Source of the DNA: CAADGU01 sp964581605
GTDB taxonomy: Bacteria; Chloroflexota; Anaerolineae; Promineifilales; Promineifilaceae
Assembly: GCA_964581605.1 (NCBI GenBank)
Contig: CAZOPF010000114.1
Location: forward strand, 1 to 17,267
Direction of reading: 5' to 3'
Length of the DNA stretch: 17,267 nucleotides
The position numbers and the translations under genes are program-made. Positions 1-6,704 of this stretch are shown in pieces. The notes beneath the pieces were generated by a model. The model saw only the letters and a program-made list of their open reading frames with translations. It ran no database searches and had not been told where the DNA came from. The first letter of the stretch is position 1. Every line of letters starts with the position of its first letter.

Positions 1-3
1 ATT

Positions 4-32
4 CCCAACCGCCTCGCCCTGTGGCGGTTGGG
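4..32. repeat. Perfect 10-bp inverted repeat at left edge
   Basis: CCCAACCGCC (4-13) is perfectly complementary to GGCGGTTGGG (23-32), with a 9-nt loop. The GCCTCGCCCT at 11-20 inside it is also the inverse of AGGGCGAGGC at 46-55, the left arm of the adjoining 64-bp element. This may be a decayed third copy of that family, cut by the window edge. No T-run follows, so a terminator role is not supported. Confidence 0.55.
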
Positions 33-46
33 TGGGGTTGTGACAA

Positions 47-110
47 GGGCGAGGCAACCGGGAATGTGCAGCAACCATTGGGGCAAAGGTGTTACCCGGT
101 TGCCTCGCCC
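47..110. repeat. 64-bp inverted-repeat element, copy 1
   Basis: The arms at 47-62 (GGGCGAGGCAACCGGG) and 95-110 are perfect inverse complements over 16 bp and enclose 32 nt. The right arm is followed by CTAC. A second element of exactly the same 64-bp length, with the same outer arms, lies at 7919-7982. The inner arm bases differ between copies but stay complementary, which fits a mobile palindromic element (REP/MITE-like) rather than chance. It lies directly downstream of the stop of the propeller gene. Seen directly: arms and length. Inferred: mobility. Confidence 0.75.
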
Positions 111-127
111 CTACGACGGGGGTGGGG

Positions 128-1651
128 TTAGGGGGCATAACCAACACCTCCTTCCAGCGCCGCCCGGTAAATGTGGGAATCCACATTGTACGTGGTACTA
201 TTATTTGAATTGGTCACAGCAAGATAATGATCGCCTTCCAGGGTGAAAAAAGCCCAGTCTCTGGCTCCATTAGTGGGAATTGCTTGATTCTCGACAAAAC
301 CAGTCCCATTCCATCGGTAAACTTTAGAATAAATATTGTGGGTTGTGCCATTCTGATAATTTGCTATTGCCAGGTAAGCCTCCGCCCCAATGGTGAAGAA
401 CTCCAAGTCATTCGCACCATTGGTGGGTATAACCTGAAATTGTTCAAAACTGTCTCCATCCCATTGGTAAACTATAGAGCTAATATTGTGAGTTGTGTCA
501 TTATGGTGGTTGGCCACTGCCAGGTAAGCCTCGGTGCCAATGGTGAAAAATTCCCAATCCATCGCACCATTAGTGGGGATTGTTTGGAACGGCTCAAAAC
601 TATCCCCATCCCATTGATAGATGACAGAACCGTTGTTGTAAGTTGTGTCATTATAGTGATTGGCTACAGCCAGGTAAGCCTCACCGCCAATGGTGAAAAA
701 TTCCCAATCAACTGCCCCAATTGTGGGGATATCTTGCAAATATACAAAACTGATGCCATTCCAATGATAAATTACTGAATTGATCTGGCGTGTTGTGTTA
801 TTTCGGTAATTGGCTACAGCCAGATAAACCTCCGTACCAATGGTGAAAAACTCCCAATCATACGCACCATGCGTCAGGATTTCTTGATCCTGCAAAAAAG
901 AGTTCCCATCCCAACGGTAAATGACTGAGTTGACATCATGGGTTGTGCCACTCTTGAGATTTGCCACAGCGAGATAAGCATCCTCTCCAATGGTGAAAAA
1001 CTCCCAATCGCTTGCTTCCATAGTGGGAATACTTTGTATTTCCACAAAATTATTCCCATCCCAATGGTAAACAATGGAATTAAAATTATCGGTGAACCGA
1101 TTGGCTACAACCAGATAAGCTTGTGGGCCAATAGTGAAAAATTCCCAATCGTGGGCGTAATCAGTAGGAATTGACCACCTTTTTTCAAAGTAGCGCAGTT
1201 TGGGGGTGGTGGATTGGGCGGCAAAGTCGGCGTGCATGGCGTAGGGGGCGGGCTGGATGGGTTGGCGGGGCAGCAAGGTTTCATACGCGCCCGTGCTGCT
1301 GCCATCACGGGCGGCAATTTGCAGGTAGCGCGGTTCGCCGGTGAAGACGGGGCCAAAATCCAGTTCGGCCGTGAACAGGCCATTGGCAATCGTTTTGTCG
1401 TTCAGGGTGACGGTGCTGCCAATCTGGCTGCCGCCACTGGCCGCGTCATATAGCGTGAATTGCAGGTCATATGTGCCGTCAGCCGGGCTGCCATTGTCCG
1501 TCAACACCCCCTGATAGGTGAAGGCGGTGCCGACGCTGGCAGGGCTGGTTGGGGCACGGCCGTTTTGGGCAGCGACGAAGGTGGATAGGCCGACGGCCGT
1601 TAACGATAACCCTATCAATAGGATAAGGATGGACACAATCCGAGTTTTCAT
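128..1651 (-). CDS. Secreted seven-bladed EAR/EPTP-repeat beta-propeller protein
   Basis: The 507-aa product starts with a classical signal peptide: KTR, then a hydrophobic core at residues 5-22, then VAAQ at 26-29. Residues about 41-145 form a domain common in extracellular bacterial proteins ('FTYQGVLTDNGSPADGTYDLQF', ending LPRQPIQPAPYA). Residues about 155-500 carry seven repeats of roughly 48 aa with the pattern DWEFFTIG-EAYLAVAN-NTT-SVIYRWDG-SF-Q-IPT-GA. This is the EAR/EPTP blade first described in LGI1-type proteins; seven blades would close a propeller. The N-terminal IPT segment near residue 161 probably completes the last blade. A GGAG ribosome site lies 7 nt before the ATG. Known of the family: extracellular protein binding. 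The ligand here is unknown. GC content is much lower over the propeller than over the N-terminal domain, which suggests a composite origin. Confidence 0.9.
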   Translation of the reverse strand: MKTRIVSILILLIGLSLTAVGLSTFVAAQNGRAPTSPASVGTAFTYQGVLTDNGSPADGTYDLQFTLYDAASGGSQIGSTVTLNDKTIANGLFTAELDFGPVFTGEPRYLQIAARDGSSTGAYETLLPRQPIQPAPYAMHADFAAQSTTPKLRYFEKRWSIPTDYAHDWEFFTIGPQAYLVVANRFTDNFNSIVYHWDGNNFVEIQSIPTMEASDWEFFTIGEDAYLAVANLKSGTTHDVNSVIYRWDGNSFLQDQEILTHGAYDWEFFTIGTEVYLAVANYRNNTTRQINSVIYHWNGISFVYLQDIPTIGAVDWEFFTIGGEAYLAVANHYNDTTYNNGSVIYQWDGDSFEPFQTIPTNGAMDWEFFTIGTEAYLAVANHHNDTTHNISSIVYQWDGDSFEQFQVIPTNGANDLEFFTIGAEAYLAIANYQNGTTHNIYSKVYRWNGTGFVENQAIPTNGARDWAFFTLEGDHYLAVTNSNNSTTYNVDSHIYRAALEGGVGYAP

Positions 1652-1675
1652 GGGTTTTCTCCATTTGTGAAGTAG

Positions 1676-1694
1676 GGCGATTTGGCAAATCGCC
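1676..1694. repeat. Small palindrome in the 5' region of the propeller gene
   Basis: GGCGATTTG and CAAATCGCC form a perfect 9-bp inverted repeat around one central base. It sits 25 nt upstream of the propeller ATG, so it may lie in the leader of that mRNA. Its outline (AGGGCG...CGCCTT) resembles the second hairpin at 6145-6164. It is either a small dispersed palindrome or a regulatory hairpin. Confidence 0.5.
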
Positions 1695-1790
1695 TTACAG
1701 TTTCAGGGGCGCAAAACGCAATAATGGGGGAATTGTAATCATGTTAGCGGATTTGTGTAGAGGGTTGGTGAAACAGGCGGTGGCTTTTTG

Positions 1791-1819
1791 TTTACAGGCA
1801 ACTGCTTTTTAACTATCAT
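1791..1819 (+). promoter_or_regulatory. Probable promoter of the toxin-antitoxin pair
   Basis: TTTACA (1791-1796) and TATCAT (1814-1819) are separated by exactly 17 nt, and each matches the sigma-70 consensus at 5 of 6 positions. The predicted transcript start, near 1826, is only about 7 nt before the ATG at 1833, so the mRNA would be nearly leaderless. The direct repeat GCTTTTT at 1783-1789 and 1804-1810 (21 nt apart) flanks the -35 box and could be an operator. Confidence 0.5.
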
Positions 1820-1832
1820 AGGCTTTATTGAT

Positions 1833-2117
1833 ATGAAAGTTAAACGCATTATCTGGCTGCCTGAATTTGAAGATAAGCTGCTATGGAAGCACAATGTGCT
1901 GGCTATAGAGGTTGAAGAAATTCTTTTTGGCAAGCCACGAATCTACTTTGTAGAGCATGGACATGCCCCCAATGAAGACTTATATGCAGCACATGGCCGG
2001 ACGGAAGAAGGACGATATTTGATCGTTTTTTATGTGTACAAAGAAGATGGCGCCGCCTTGATCATTAGTGCCCGCGATATGGATCATAAAGAGAAAAAAC
2101 GATATGGCAGAAAATAA
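1833..2117 (+). CDS. brnT: BrnT-family ribonuclease toxin
   Basis: The 94-aa product matches the BrnT outline: an N-terminal W-x-P-E-F-E-DKL-WKHNV segment (about residues 8-21), a central 'GRTEEGRYLIVFYVYK' strand pair, and the C-terminal signature 'IISARDMDHKEKKRYGRK'. BrnT toxins are RelE-fold ribonucleases that cleave mRNA and are neutralised by a co-encoded antitoxin. A longer frame from a TTG at 1788 was rejected because it would start inside the -35 box, and the added residues do not look like BrnT. No Shine-Dalgarno is visible before the ATG, which agrees with the near-leaderless promoter. It overlaps the antitoxin gene by 14 nt. GC is lower than in neighbouring genes and no ACGGCCGT octamer occurs, consistent with acquisition by transfer. 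Confidence 0.88.
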   Translation: MKVKRIIWLPEFEDKLLWKHNVLAIEVEEILFGKPRIYFVEHGHAPNEDLYAAHGRTEEGRYLIVFYVYKEDGAALIISARDMDHKEKKRYGRK

Positions 2118-2385
2118 AAGCACGATTTCCCAGGCAAGTAGTTATGAAGAGATGGCTGAGTTTTGGGATACGCACAGTCTGGCTGATTTTGCAGAGCAGA
2201 CTTATGAGGTAGAGATGACCTTTGACCCGTCAGCGCGGCACAATCTTGTTCACATTGAGCCACAGTTGTTGGCGGAGGTGCGGGAAATTGCCCGTGCCAA
2301 AAAGGTAAGTACACAAACGCTGGTGAATCTCTGGCTGCGCCAACACGTTGATCAGGAACAGCACAGTTCTCTACCAACACCGTAA
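2104..2385 (+). CDS. CopG/BrnA-type antitoxin of the BrnT pair
   Basis: The 93-aa product has an acidic N-terminal part with 'SSYEEMAEFWDTHSLADFAEQT' character (residues about 10-32), which binds toxin in this family. The C-terminal segment 'VHIEPQLLAEVREIARAKKV...TLVNLWLRQHV' reads as the ribbon-helix-helix DNA-binding domain typical of CopG-like antitoxins. Antitoxins of this kind cover the BrnT active site and repress their own promoter. The ATG at 2104 lies within the last codons of brnT, giving a 14-nt overlap and translational coupling. An upstream in-frame ATG at 2068 would add 12 residues encoded wholly within the toxin and was rejected. The family assignment as CopG type (DUF3680-like) rather than classical BrnA is from motif memory. 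Confidence 0.85.
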   Translation: MAENKSTISQASSYEEMAEFWDTHSLADFAEQTYEVEMTFDPSARHNLVHIEPQLLAEVREIARAKKVSTQTLVNLWLRQHVDQEQHSSLPTP

Positions 2386-2395
2386 TCTCCCTGCT

Positions 2396-4057
2396 TTGAA
2401 ATCCTCTCACCCCCTCACCCCTTCACCTGCTCACCTGATCATCTTCATTCCTCTGCTCTTTCTGGTAGCTTTTTTTTTCTGGCCGTTGCTGAACATTTTG
2501 CGGTTGAGCGTGACGGCCGTTGGCATTGAAGCGGTGCTGGTACGGCCGTATTTCCGGCACATACTCTGGTTCACGTTCTGGCAGGCCGCCGTCTCCACCG
2601 GTCTGACGCTGCTGGCCGGACTGCCCGCCGCCTACCTGTTTGCCCATTATACCTTCCCCGGCCGTTCACTGCTGCGGGGGTTGACCGCCGTACCCTTTGT
2701 GCTGCCAACGGTGGTGGTGGCGGCCGCATTTCGGGCGTTGTTGGGGTCGCAGGGGGTGGTGAATCAGGGGGTGATGGCGCTGTTTGATCTGGCCCGCCCC
2801 CCCCTGCGACTGGATCAGACCATCTGGATCATTTTGCTGGCGCATGTGTTTTACAACACGGCCATTGTGGTGCGGCTGGTGGGGGGCTTTTGGGCCAATT
2901 TGAATCCGCGCCTGAATGAAGCAGCGCGGACGCTGGGGTCCCGCCGGTGGCAGGCGTTTCGGGAGGTGACATTGCCGTTGTTACGGCCGTCGCTCGTCAG
3001 CGCCTCCCTGCTCATTTTCCTCTTCACCTTCACCAGTTTTGGCGTCATTTTGCTGCTGGGCGGGCCGATGTTTAGCACGTTGGAAACGGAGATTTACCGC
3101 CAATACGTCACCTTTTTGCGGCCGGACATTGCCGCCGTGTTGTCCCTGACCCAAATCTTGTTCACGTTTGTGGTGATGATGGTGTATGCGCGCTGGCAGG
3201 GGAGTACGGCCGTGTCATTGGACATGCGCGCCGAAAAAGCCAACCTGAAACGGCCAGGCACCTGGCTGGAAAAAGCGGCCGTTACCGTCACCATGGGTGG
3301 GCTGTTCCTCTTTCTGGTGACGCCGCTGCTGGCGCTAGTGTGGCAATCGCTGGTAGGCCGGGACGGTAATCTGACGCTGGCCTATTACCAGGCGCTCTCT
3401 CAGACGCGGCGGGGCAGTGTACTGTTTATCCCACCGCTCACGGCCGTGCGCAATTCCATTGGATATGCGCTGTTGACGGTGCTGCTGGCGGGCGGGTTGG
3501 GGCTGGCGACGGCGGTGGTTTTAGCACGGCCTGGAGGCTGGCGACGATGGGCTGATCCCCTGTTTATGCTGCCGTTGGGGGCTTCGGCCGTTACGCTCGG
3601 TTTTGGTTATGTGGTCACGTATAGCAGTTTGCGCACCTCGGCCGTTTTGGTGCTCATTGCACACACACTGGTGGCCTTTCCGTTTGTGGTGCGCAGCCTG
3701 CTGCCGGTGATGCAAGGCATCAAACCCGGTTTGCGCGAGGCGGCGGCGGTGATGGGAGCCACACCGGGGCGGGTCTGGCGCGAAGTAGATTTGCCCATTA
3801 TCGGTCGGGCACTGCTGGTGGCGGCCGTCTTTGCCTTCACCGTCAGCATGGGTGAATTTGGCGCGACCAGCTTCATCGTGCGTCCCAACAGCGGTTTTCT
3901 GACCATGCCCATTGCCATCCAGCGCTTCCTGAGCACACCGGGTGGGGCGCTCAATTTCGGCCAGGCCATGGCCATGAGCGTCATCCTTATGGCCGTCAGC
4001 GCCATCGGGTTTATCGCCATCGAACGCTTCCGCTACGCGGACATTGGCGAGTTTTGA
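2396..4057 (+). CDS. ABC transporter permease with two fused membrane domains (ThiP/FbpB-like)
   Basis: About 553 aa from the TTG at 2396; a TTG at 2348 would give 569 aa and overlap the antitoxin gene. Many hydrophobic segments form two homologous halves, each with the EAA loop that contacts the ATPase: 'LNEAARTLGSRRWQAFREV..P' near nt 2910-2975 and 'LREAAAVMGATPGRVWREV..P' near nt 3735-3795. This double-permease layout is typical of iron(III) and thiamine importers such as FbpB and ThiP; the substrate cannot be told from sequence. No binding protein or cognate ATPase lies nearby. No ATG or Shine-Dalgarno exists at the 5' end. The first codons are made of a CTCACC-rich low-complexity tract, so the original start may have been altered. 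Confidence 0.85.
   Translation: MKSSHPLTPSPAHLIIFIPLLFLVAFFFWPLLNILRLSVTAVGIEAVLVRPYFRHILWFTFWQAAVSTGLTLLAGLPAAYLFAHYTFPGRSLLRGLTAVPFVLPTVVVAAAFRALLGSQGVVNQGVMALFDLARPPLRLDQTIWIILLAHVFYNTAIVVRLVGGFWANLNPRLNEAARTLGSRRWQAFREVTLPLLRPSLVSASLLIFLFTFTSFGVILLLGGPMFSTLETEIYRQYVTFLRPDIAAVLSLTQILFTFVVMMVYARWQGSTAVSLDMRAEKANLKRPGTWLEKAAVTVTMGGLFLFLVTPLLALVWQSLVGRDGNLTLAYYQALSQTRRGSVLFIPPLTAVRNSIGYALLTVLLAGGLGLATAVVLARPGGWRRWADPLFMLPLGASAVTLGFGYVVTYSSLRTSAVLVLIAHTLVAFPFVVRSLLPVMQGIKPGLREAAAVMGATPGRVWREVDLPIIGRALLVAAVFAFTVSMGEFGATSFIVRPNSGFLTMPIAIQRFLSTPGGALNFGQAMAMSVILMAVSAIGFIAIERFRYADIGEF
2402..2438 (+). repeat. CTCACC-rich low-complexity tract at the permease 5' end
   Basis: The sequence is an imperfect series of 'CTCACCCC', 'TTCACC' and 'TGCTCACC' words. 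The same word CTCACCTGCTCAC occurs twice in the kinase-like gene at about 8020-8066. Here it encodes the Ser/Pro/His-rich start SHPLTPSPAHL of the permease, immediately before its first membrane segment. Confidence 0.5.
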
Positions 4058-4166
4058 AAGGCACTTATTCCCACCCGTCAGTTGGAACTTGTGTTAAAAT
4101 AGCGCACAGTATGATGAAGGTTGGGAGACAATCGTTGAAGCTGTCTGTCACCGGAAAAGGATGTGA

Positions 4167-4985
4167 ATGATGAGCCAGGTAATTGAAGTTGTAGAGCGGT
4201 ACATATTGCCAGATTTGCCCGATAGCAGCCAATTGCCGGAGGAGGATGGCGTTCCCATGGAGACAAATTGGCATCGCAGCCAGATGAATTTGTTGATTGA
4301 CGTGGTGCGCCATCGCTGGCGAGACCGGCAGGACTTTTTTACCGGCGGTAATATGTTTGTGTATTACAGCATGAACCAGGCCCGCAACCGGGATTATAAG
4401 GGGCCAGATTTTTTTGTGGTGAAGGGCATAGATGGCAGTTACCCGCGCCAGAAATGGGTGGTGTGGGAGGAGGATGCCCGTTTCCCCAATGTGATTGTGG
4501 AATTGATGTCGGAATCCACGAAGGGTGAAGATTTGGGCAAGAAGAAAAAGCTCTATGAACGTACCTTTCACACCCCGGACTATTTTTGTTATGACCCGGA
4601 CGAAACCAAATTATACGGCTGGCATCTGGCCGGGCAGGAGTATGTGCCTATAGCGGCGGATGAACACGGCCGTCTTTGGAGCAGCGAACTCGATGCCTGG
4701 TTAGGTTTGTGGCAGGGCACTTTCCTGGAAGAAGAGGCGGTCTGGCTGCGGCTGTTTGATGAAGACGGTCAGATCATCCCTACGGCCGCCGAAGCAGCCC
4801 AACAGGAGGCCGACGCGGCACATCAACGCGCTGACGCCGAACGGCAACGCGCCAACGCCGAACGGCAACGCGCCGACGCCGAACGTCAACGCGCCGACGC
4901 CGAACGTCAACGCGCTGACAGAGCCGAAACAGAATTGGAGCGATTGCGAGCCGAACTGGCGCGTTTGCAAGGCGGAAAGGGATAG
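4167..4985 (+). CDS. Uma2-family putative endonuclease with coiled-coil tail
   Basis: The 272-aa product has the Uma2 (DUF820) restriction-endonuclease-like fold signature: GPD at residues 79-81, then PNVIVELMSEST (108-118) with the catalytic-type E112, followed by DLGKKKKLYE and the 'DYFCYDPDE' strand. The family is abundant in cyanobacteria and Chloroflexota, and its biological role is not established. Residues about 205-268 form a long coiled coil built of seven-residue ERQRADA units encoded by 21-bp tandem repeats. The start has AAGG 6 nt upstream; a second ATG follows at once. A TAAAAT -10-like box lies at 4095-4100, but no -35 is recognisable. It converges on rfbD with only 16 nt between the stops. 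Confidence 0.85.
   Translation: MMSQVIEVVERYILPDLPDSSQLPEEDGVPMETNWHRSQMNLLIDVVRHRWRDRQDFFTGGNMFVYYSMNQARNRDYKGPDFFVVKGIDGSYPRQKWVVWEEDARFPNVIVELMSESTKGEDLGKKKKLYERTFHTPDYFCYDPDETKLYGWHLAGQEYVPIAADEHGRLWSSELDAWLGLWQGTFLEEEAVWLRLFDEDGQIIPTAAEAAQQEADAAHQRADAERQRANAERQRADAERQRADAERQRADRAETELERLRAELARLQGGKG
4809..4913 (+). repeat. 21-bp tandem repeats encoding heptads of the Uma2 coiled coil
   Basis: Four close copies of a 21-bp unit (GCCGACGCCGAACGTCAACG plus C) run from 4830 to 4913, preceded by a degenerate unit at 4809-4829. Units three and four are identical. Each unit encodes exactly one heptad, so copy-number change would lengthen the coiled coil without breaking its phase or the reading frame. 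Confidence 0.85.
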
Positions 4986-5020
4986 CGTGATACGTGAATT
5001 CTCACGAGTCACGCATTACG
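4986..5020. repeat. CGTGATACGTGA-type inverted repeat between convergent genes
   Basis: CGTGATACGTGA (4986-4997) pairs with TCACGCATTACG (5009-5020) at 10 of 12 positions around an 11-nt loop. A larger relative lies at 16171-16223. This copy follows the Uma2 stop directly and supplies the last codons and the TGA stop of rfbD on the other strand. It might act as a two-way transcription end, but no T-run is present. Confidence 0.55.
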
Positions 5021-5850
5021 AATCTTTGCATGTAATCGGCCAGGGCTGTGGCCCACGGCCGTAACGTAATCCCCATCGCGGCTCCGGCGATGTTGTGCAG
5101 AGCGCCAAAGGGGGGTGGGGTGGACGGCCGTGCAAATTCCCGGCTCAAAATGGGTGTGTTCACCACTCTCGTCAGCCCCGCCAGCCGCAAAATTTCGTTG
5201 GCAAACTGCCAGCGCGAGCAAGCCCCACTGTTTACAAAATGGTAAATACCGTATTGATGTGTCTCGATGAGTTGGGCGATGGCATCGGCTAAATCGTAGA
5301 CATAGGTGGGATTGCCGATTTCGTCCGTGACCACCCGCACCTGCCCCGTTTCTCTGGCACGATTGAGAATGGCATGGATGAAATTGCGCCCACCGGGAGC
5401 ATAAAGCCAGGCGGTACGCACAATGTAATAGCGGTTGAGGATGTTTTGCACATGGCTCTCGGCGGCGGCTTTGGAACGGCCGTAAGCATTCACCGGATTC
5501 CGCGCCATCCACTCTTCATACCCACCCGGTTCCTGCCCGGAGAAAACCTCATTGGTGCTGATGTGTACCATTTCTGCGCCAGCCTGCTGGCAGGCCAGGG
5601 CCACGTTTTGGGTGCCCAGGCCGTTGATGCGGTAAGCCAGTTCCGGGTCGCGGGCACAGCCGTCTACGTTGGTGTAGGCGGCGCAGTGGATGAGCAGGTC
5701 GGGGCGGGTGGTGGACACGGCCGTACACACCGCTGCCTTGTCGGTAATGTCGAGCACATCTATATCTACGGCCGTTACTTCATGCCCGGCCAATACCGCC
5801 GACAAAGCCGTCCCCAATTGCCCACTCCCGCCTGTAATCAAAATACGCAT
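5002..5850 (-). CDS. rfbD: dTDP-4-dehydrorhamnose reductase (RmlD/RfbD)
   Basis: The 282-aa product is an extended short-chain dehydrogenase of normal RmlD length. It has the Rossmann glycine motif GGSGQLG at residues 7-13, the CAAYTNVDGCARDPELAYRIN segment at 56-76 typical of RmlD, STN at 98-100 where most members have STD, and the catalytic pair Y123/K127 in YGRSK. It reduces dTDP-4-dehydro-L-rhamnose to dTDP-L-rhamnose with NAD(P)H, for cell-surface polysaccharide. No other rml genes lie in the window. The reverse-strand leader has GGTAGGA before the ATG. Its final residues are encoded by a dispersed repeat, so the C terminus may differ from orthologues. Confidence 0.9.
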   Translation of the reverse strand: MRILITGGSGQLGTALSAVLAGHEVTAVDIDVLDITDKAAVCTAVSTTRPDLLIHCAAYTNVDGCARDPELAYRINGLGTQNVALACQQAGAEMVHISTNEVFSGQEPGGYEEWMARNPVNAYGRSKAAAESHVQNILNRYYIVRTAWLYAPGGRNFIHAILNRARETGQVRVVTDEIGNPTYVYDLADAIAQLIETHQYGIYHFVNSGACSRWQFANEILRLAGLTRVVNTPILSREFARPSTPPPFGALHNIAGAAMGITLRPWATALADYMQRFVMRDS

Positions 5851-5886
5851 GTCATTATCCTACCTTATCAATCATGAATGTGCCGG

Positions 5887-5892
5887 ATTATA
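5887..5892 (-). promoter_or_regulatory. Candidate -10 box for rfbD
   Basis: On the reverse strand this reads TATAAT, a perfect -10, placed 36 nt upstream of the rfbD ATG. The -35 region at 17-18 nt spacing is poor (TGTACC), so this is a partial match only. Confidence 0.35.
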
Positions 5893-6116
5893 AGGCAATA
5901 TGGGAGACGGGTACATGAAGTCAGTCCCGAACAGAAGATACGCGATTTGTCTCTCTGGCAACAACGATGAGTGACAAATTTTGTTGTCTAAATTTAAGAT
6001 GGTTAGGGTGGATTCAAAAATTCGGCATCCGACAATTGTGCCGTGTTCACGAATAATGATTCTGTCTCACGGCAAAGTGATTTTTATACCCCATGTGCAA
6101 CCCTATTTCCCCCAGA

Positions 6117-6170
6117 GAGGAGTTGGCATCCTCAGATGCCAACGGGCGCATTTGAGAATGCGCCTTCCTC
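6117..6170. repeat. Twin-hairpin element with closing stem
   Basis: The first hairpin is GTTGGCATC-CTCA-GATGCCAAC (6122-6143). The second is GGCGCATT-TGAG-AATGCGCC (6145-6164). An outer stem GAGGA (6117-6121) with TCCTC (6166-6170) encloses both, so the 54 nt can fold as a three-way junction. The first hairpin shares the core GGCATCCTC-N-GATGCC with the hairpin at 11568-11601. It lies 36 nt beyond the sixA stop. It looks like a dispersed REP-like palindrome; no T-run is present. Confidence 0.65.
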
Positions 6171-6206
6171 GATTAAACCAGATGAAACATCGCACATCAG
6201 GTATTC

Positions 6207-6695
6207 TTATGCCTCTTTAGGTCGCCACAGATTGAGGAGTTTGCCCGTGCTGTCTTCACTTAATTGAGACCAACTGGCGATGGGCAGCTCCACGTGGGCA
6301 ATGTTGGCAGTGGTAAAATGCTCCGTTTCCCCGGTAAGATCGGCTACCAGTTCTTCCATGCCTGGGTTATGCCCCACAATCAGCACTCGTTTGTATTGGT
6401 TATCTATGCCTTGCAGCACTCCCAGATAAGTTGTGGGATCGGCGTGGTAAAAGTGAGCGGTGGTGATTAGCTCGCCATCGTAGTCGCAGGCAAGGGCAAC
6501 CAGCTCGGCCGTGGTCAGGGCGCGTTCGGCCGTGGAGGTGATGATGAGGTCAGGTACGAGGTCATGCTCTTTTAGGAGTTTGCCCATATGGGGAGCGTCT
6601 TGTTTGCCGCGTTTGTTTAACGGCCGTGCGTGATCGCTTAACCGGGAATTACCCCAATCTGACTTGGCGTGTCGCATGATCAATAATGTTTTCAT
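6207..6695 (-). CDS. sixA: SixA-type histidine phosphatase
   Basis: The 162-aa product is a compact branch-2 histidine phosphatase. The phosphate pocket is formed by RHAKSDW (residues 8-14, nucleophile H9), STAERALTTAE (54-64, R59) and VGHNPGMEEL (107-116, H109), all at SixA positions. SixA removes phosphate from phosphohistidine on phosphorelay or PTS-type proteins in the cytoplasm; its partner here is unknown. It starts 9 nt after the stop of the zinc-ribbon gene, with a GAGGGG ribosome site at the gene junction, so the two are very likely one transcript. Length is normal for the family. Confidence 0.88.
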   Translation of the reverse strand: MKTLLIMRHAKSDWGNSRLSDHARPLNKRGKQDAPHMGKLLKEHDLVPDLIITSTAERALTTAELVALACDYDGELITTAHFYHADPTTYLGVLQGIDNQYKRVLIVGHNPGMEELVADLTGETEHFTTANIAHVELPIASWSQLSEDSTGKLLNLWRPKEA

Positions 6696-6704
6696 CGTTA
6701 CCCC

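Larger units (their letters stand above)
5851..6206. other. 356-bp intergenic region upstream of rfbD
   Basis: No convincing gene is present. Short frames at 5981-6220 and 6043-6267 have no recognisable protein character and run through hairpins. The region holds a likely -10 box for rfbD (5887-5892, reverse strand), a 7-bp inverted repeat TGCCGTG/CACGGCA (6039-6045 and 6068-6074), and the twin-hairpin element at 6117-6170. It is more AT-rich than the genes around it. Confidence 0.6.

Noticed and set aside
227..778. Open frame of 183 codons on the plus strand
   Set aside because: It is the antisense shadow of the propeller blades; its own repeats mirror theirs and no ribosome site or family feature is present.
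200..1190. Regular repeats considered as a CRISPR array
   Set aside because: The spacing is about 144 bp, the repeats diverge, and they code for propeller blades.
1788..1832. TTG start extending BrnT by 15 residues
   Set aside because: It lies within the promoter, and the extension has no BrnT similarity.
3607..4020. Reverse-strand frame of 137 codons inside the permease
   Set aside because: Antisense shadow of the second membrane domain, Met/Ala/Thr-rich without a recognisable family.
4065..4571. Reverse-strand frame of 168 codons opposite Uma2
   Set aside because: Opposite the conserved Uma2 core; no start signal or recognised domain.
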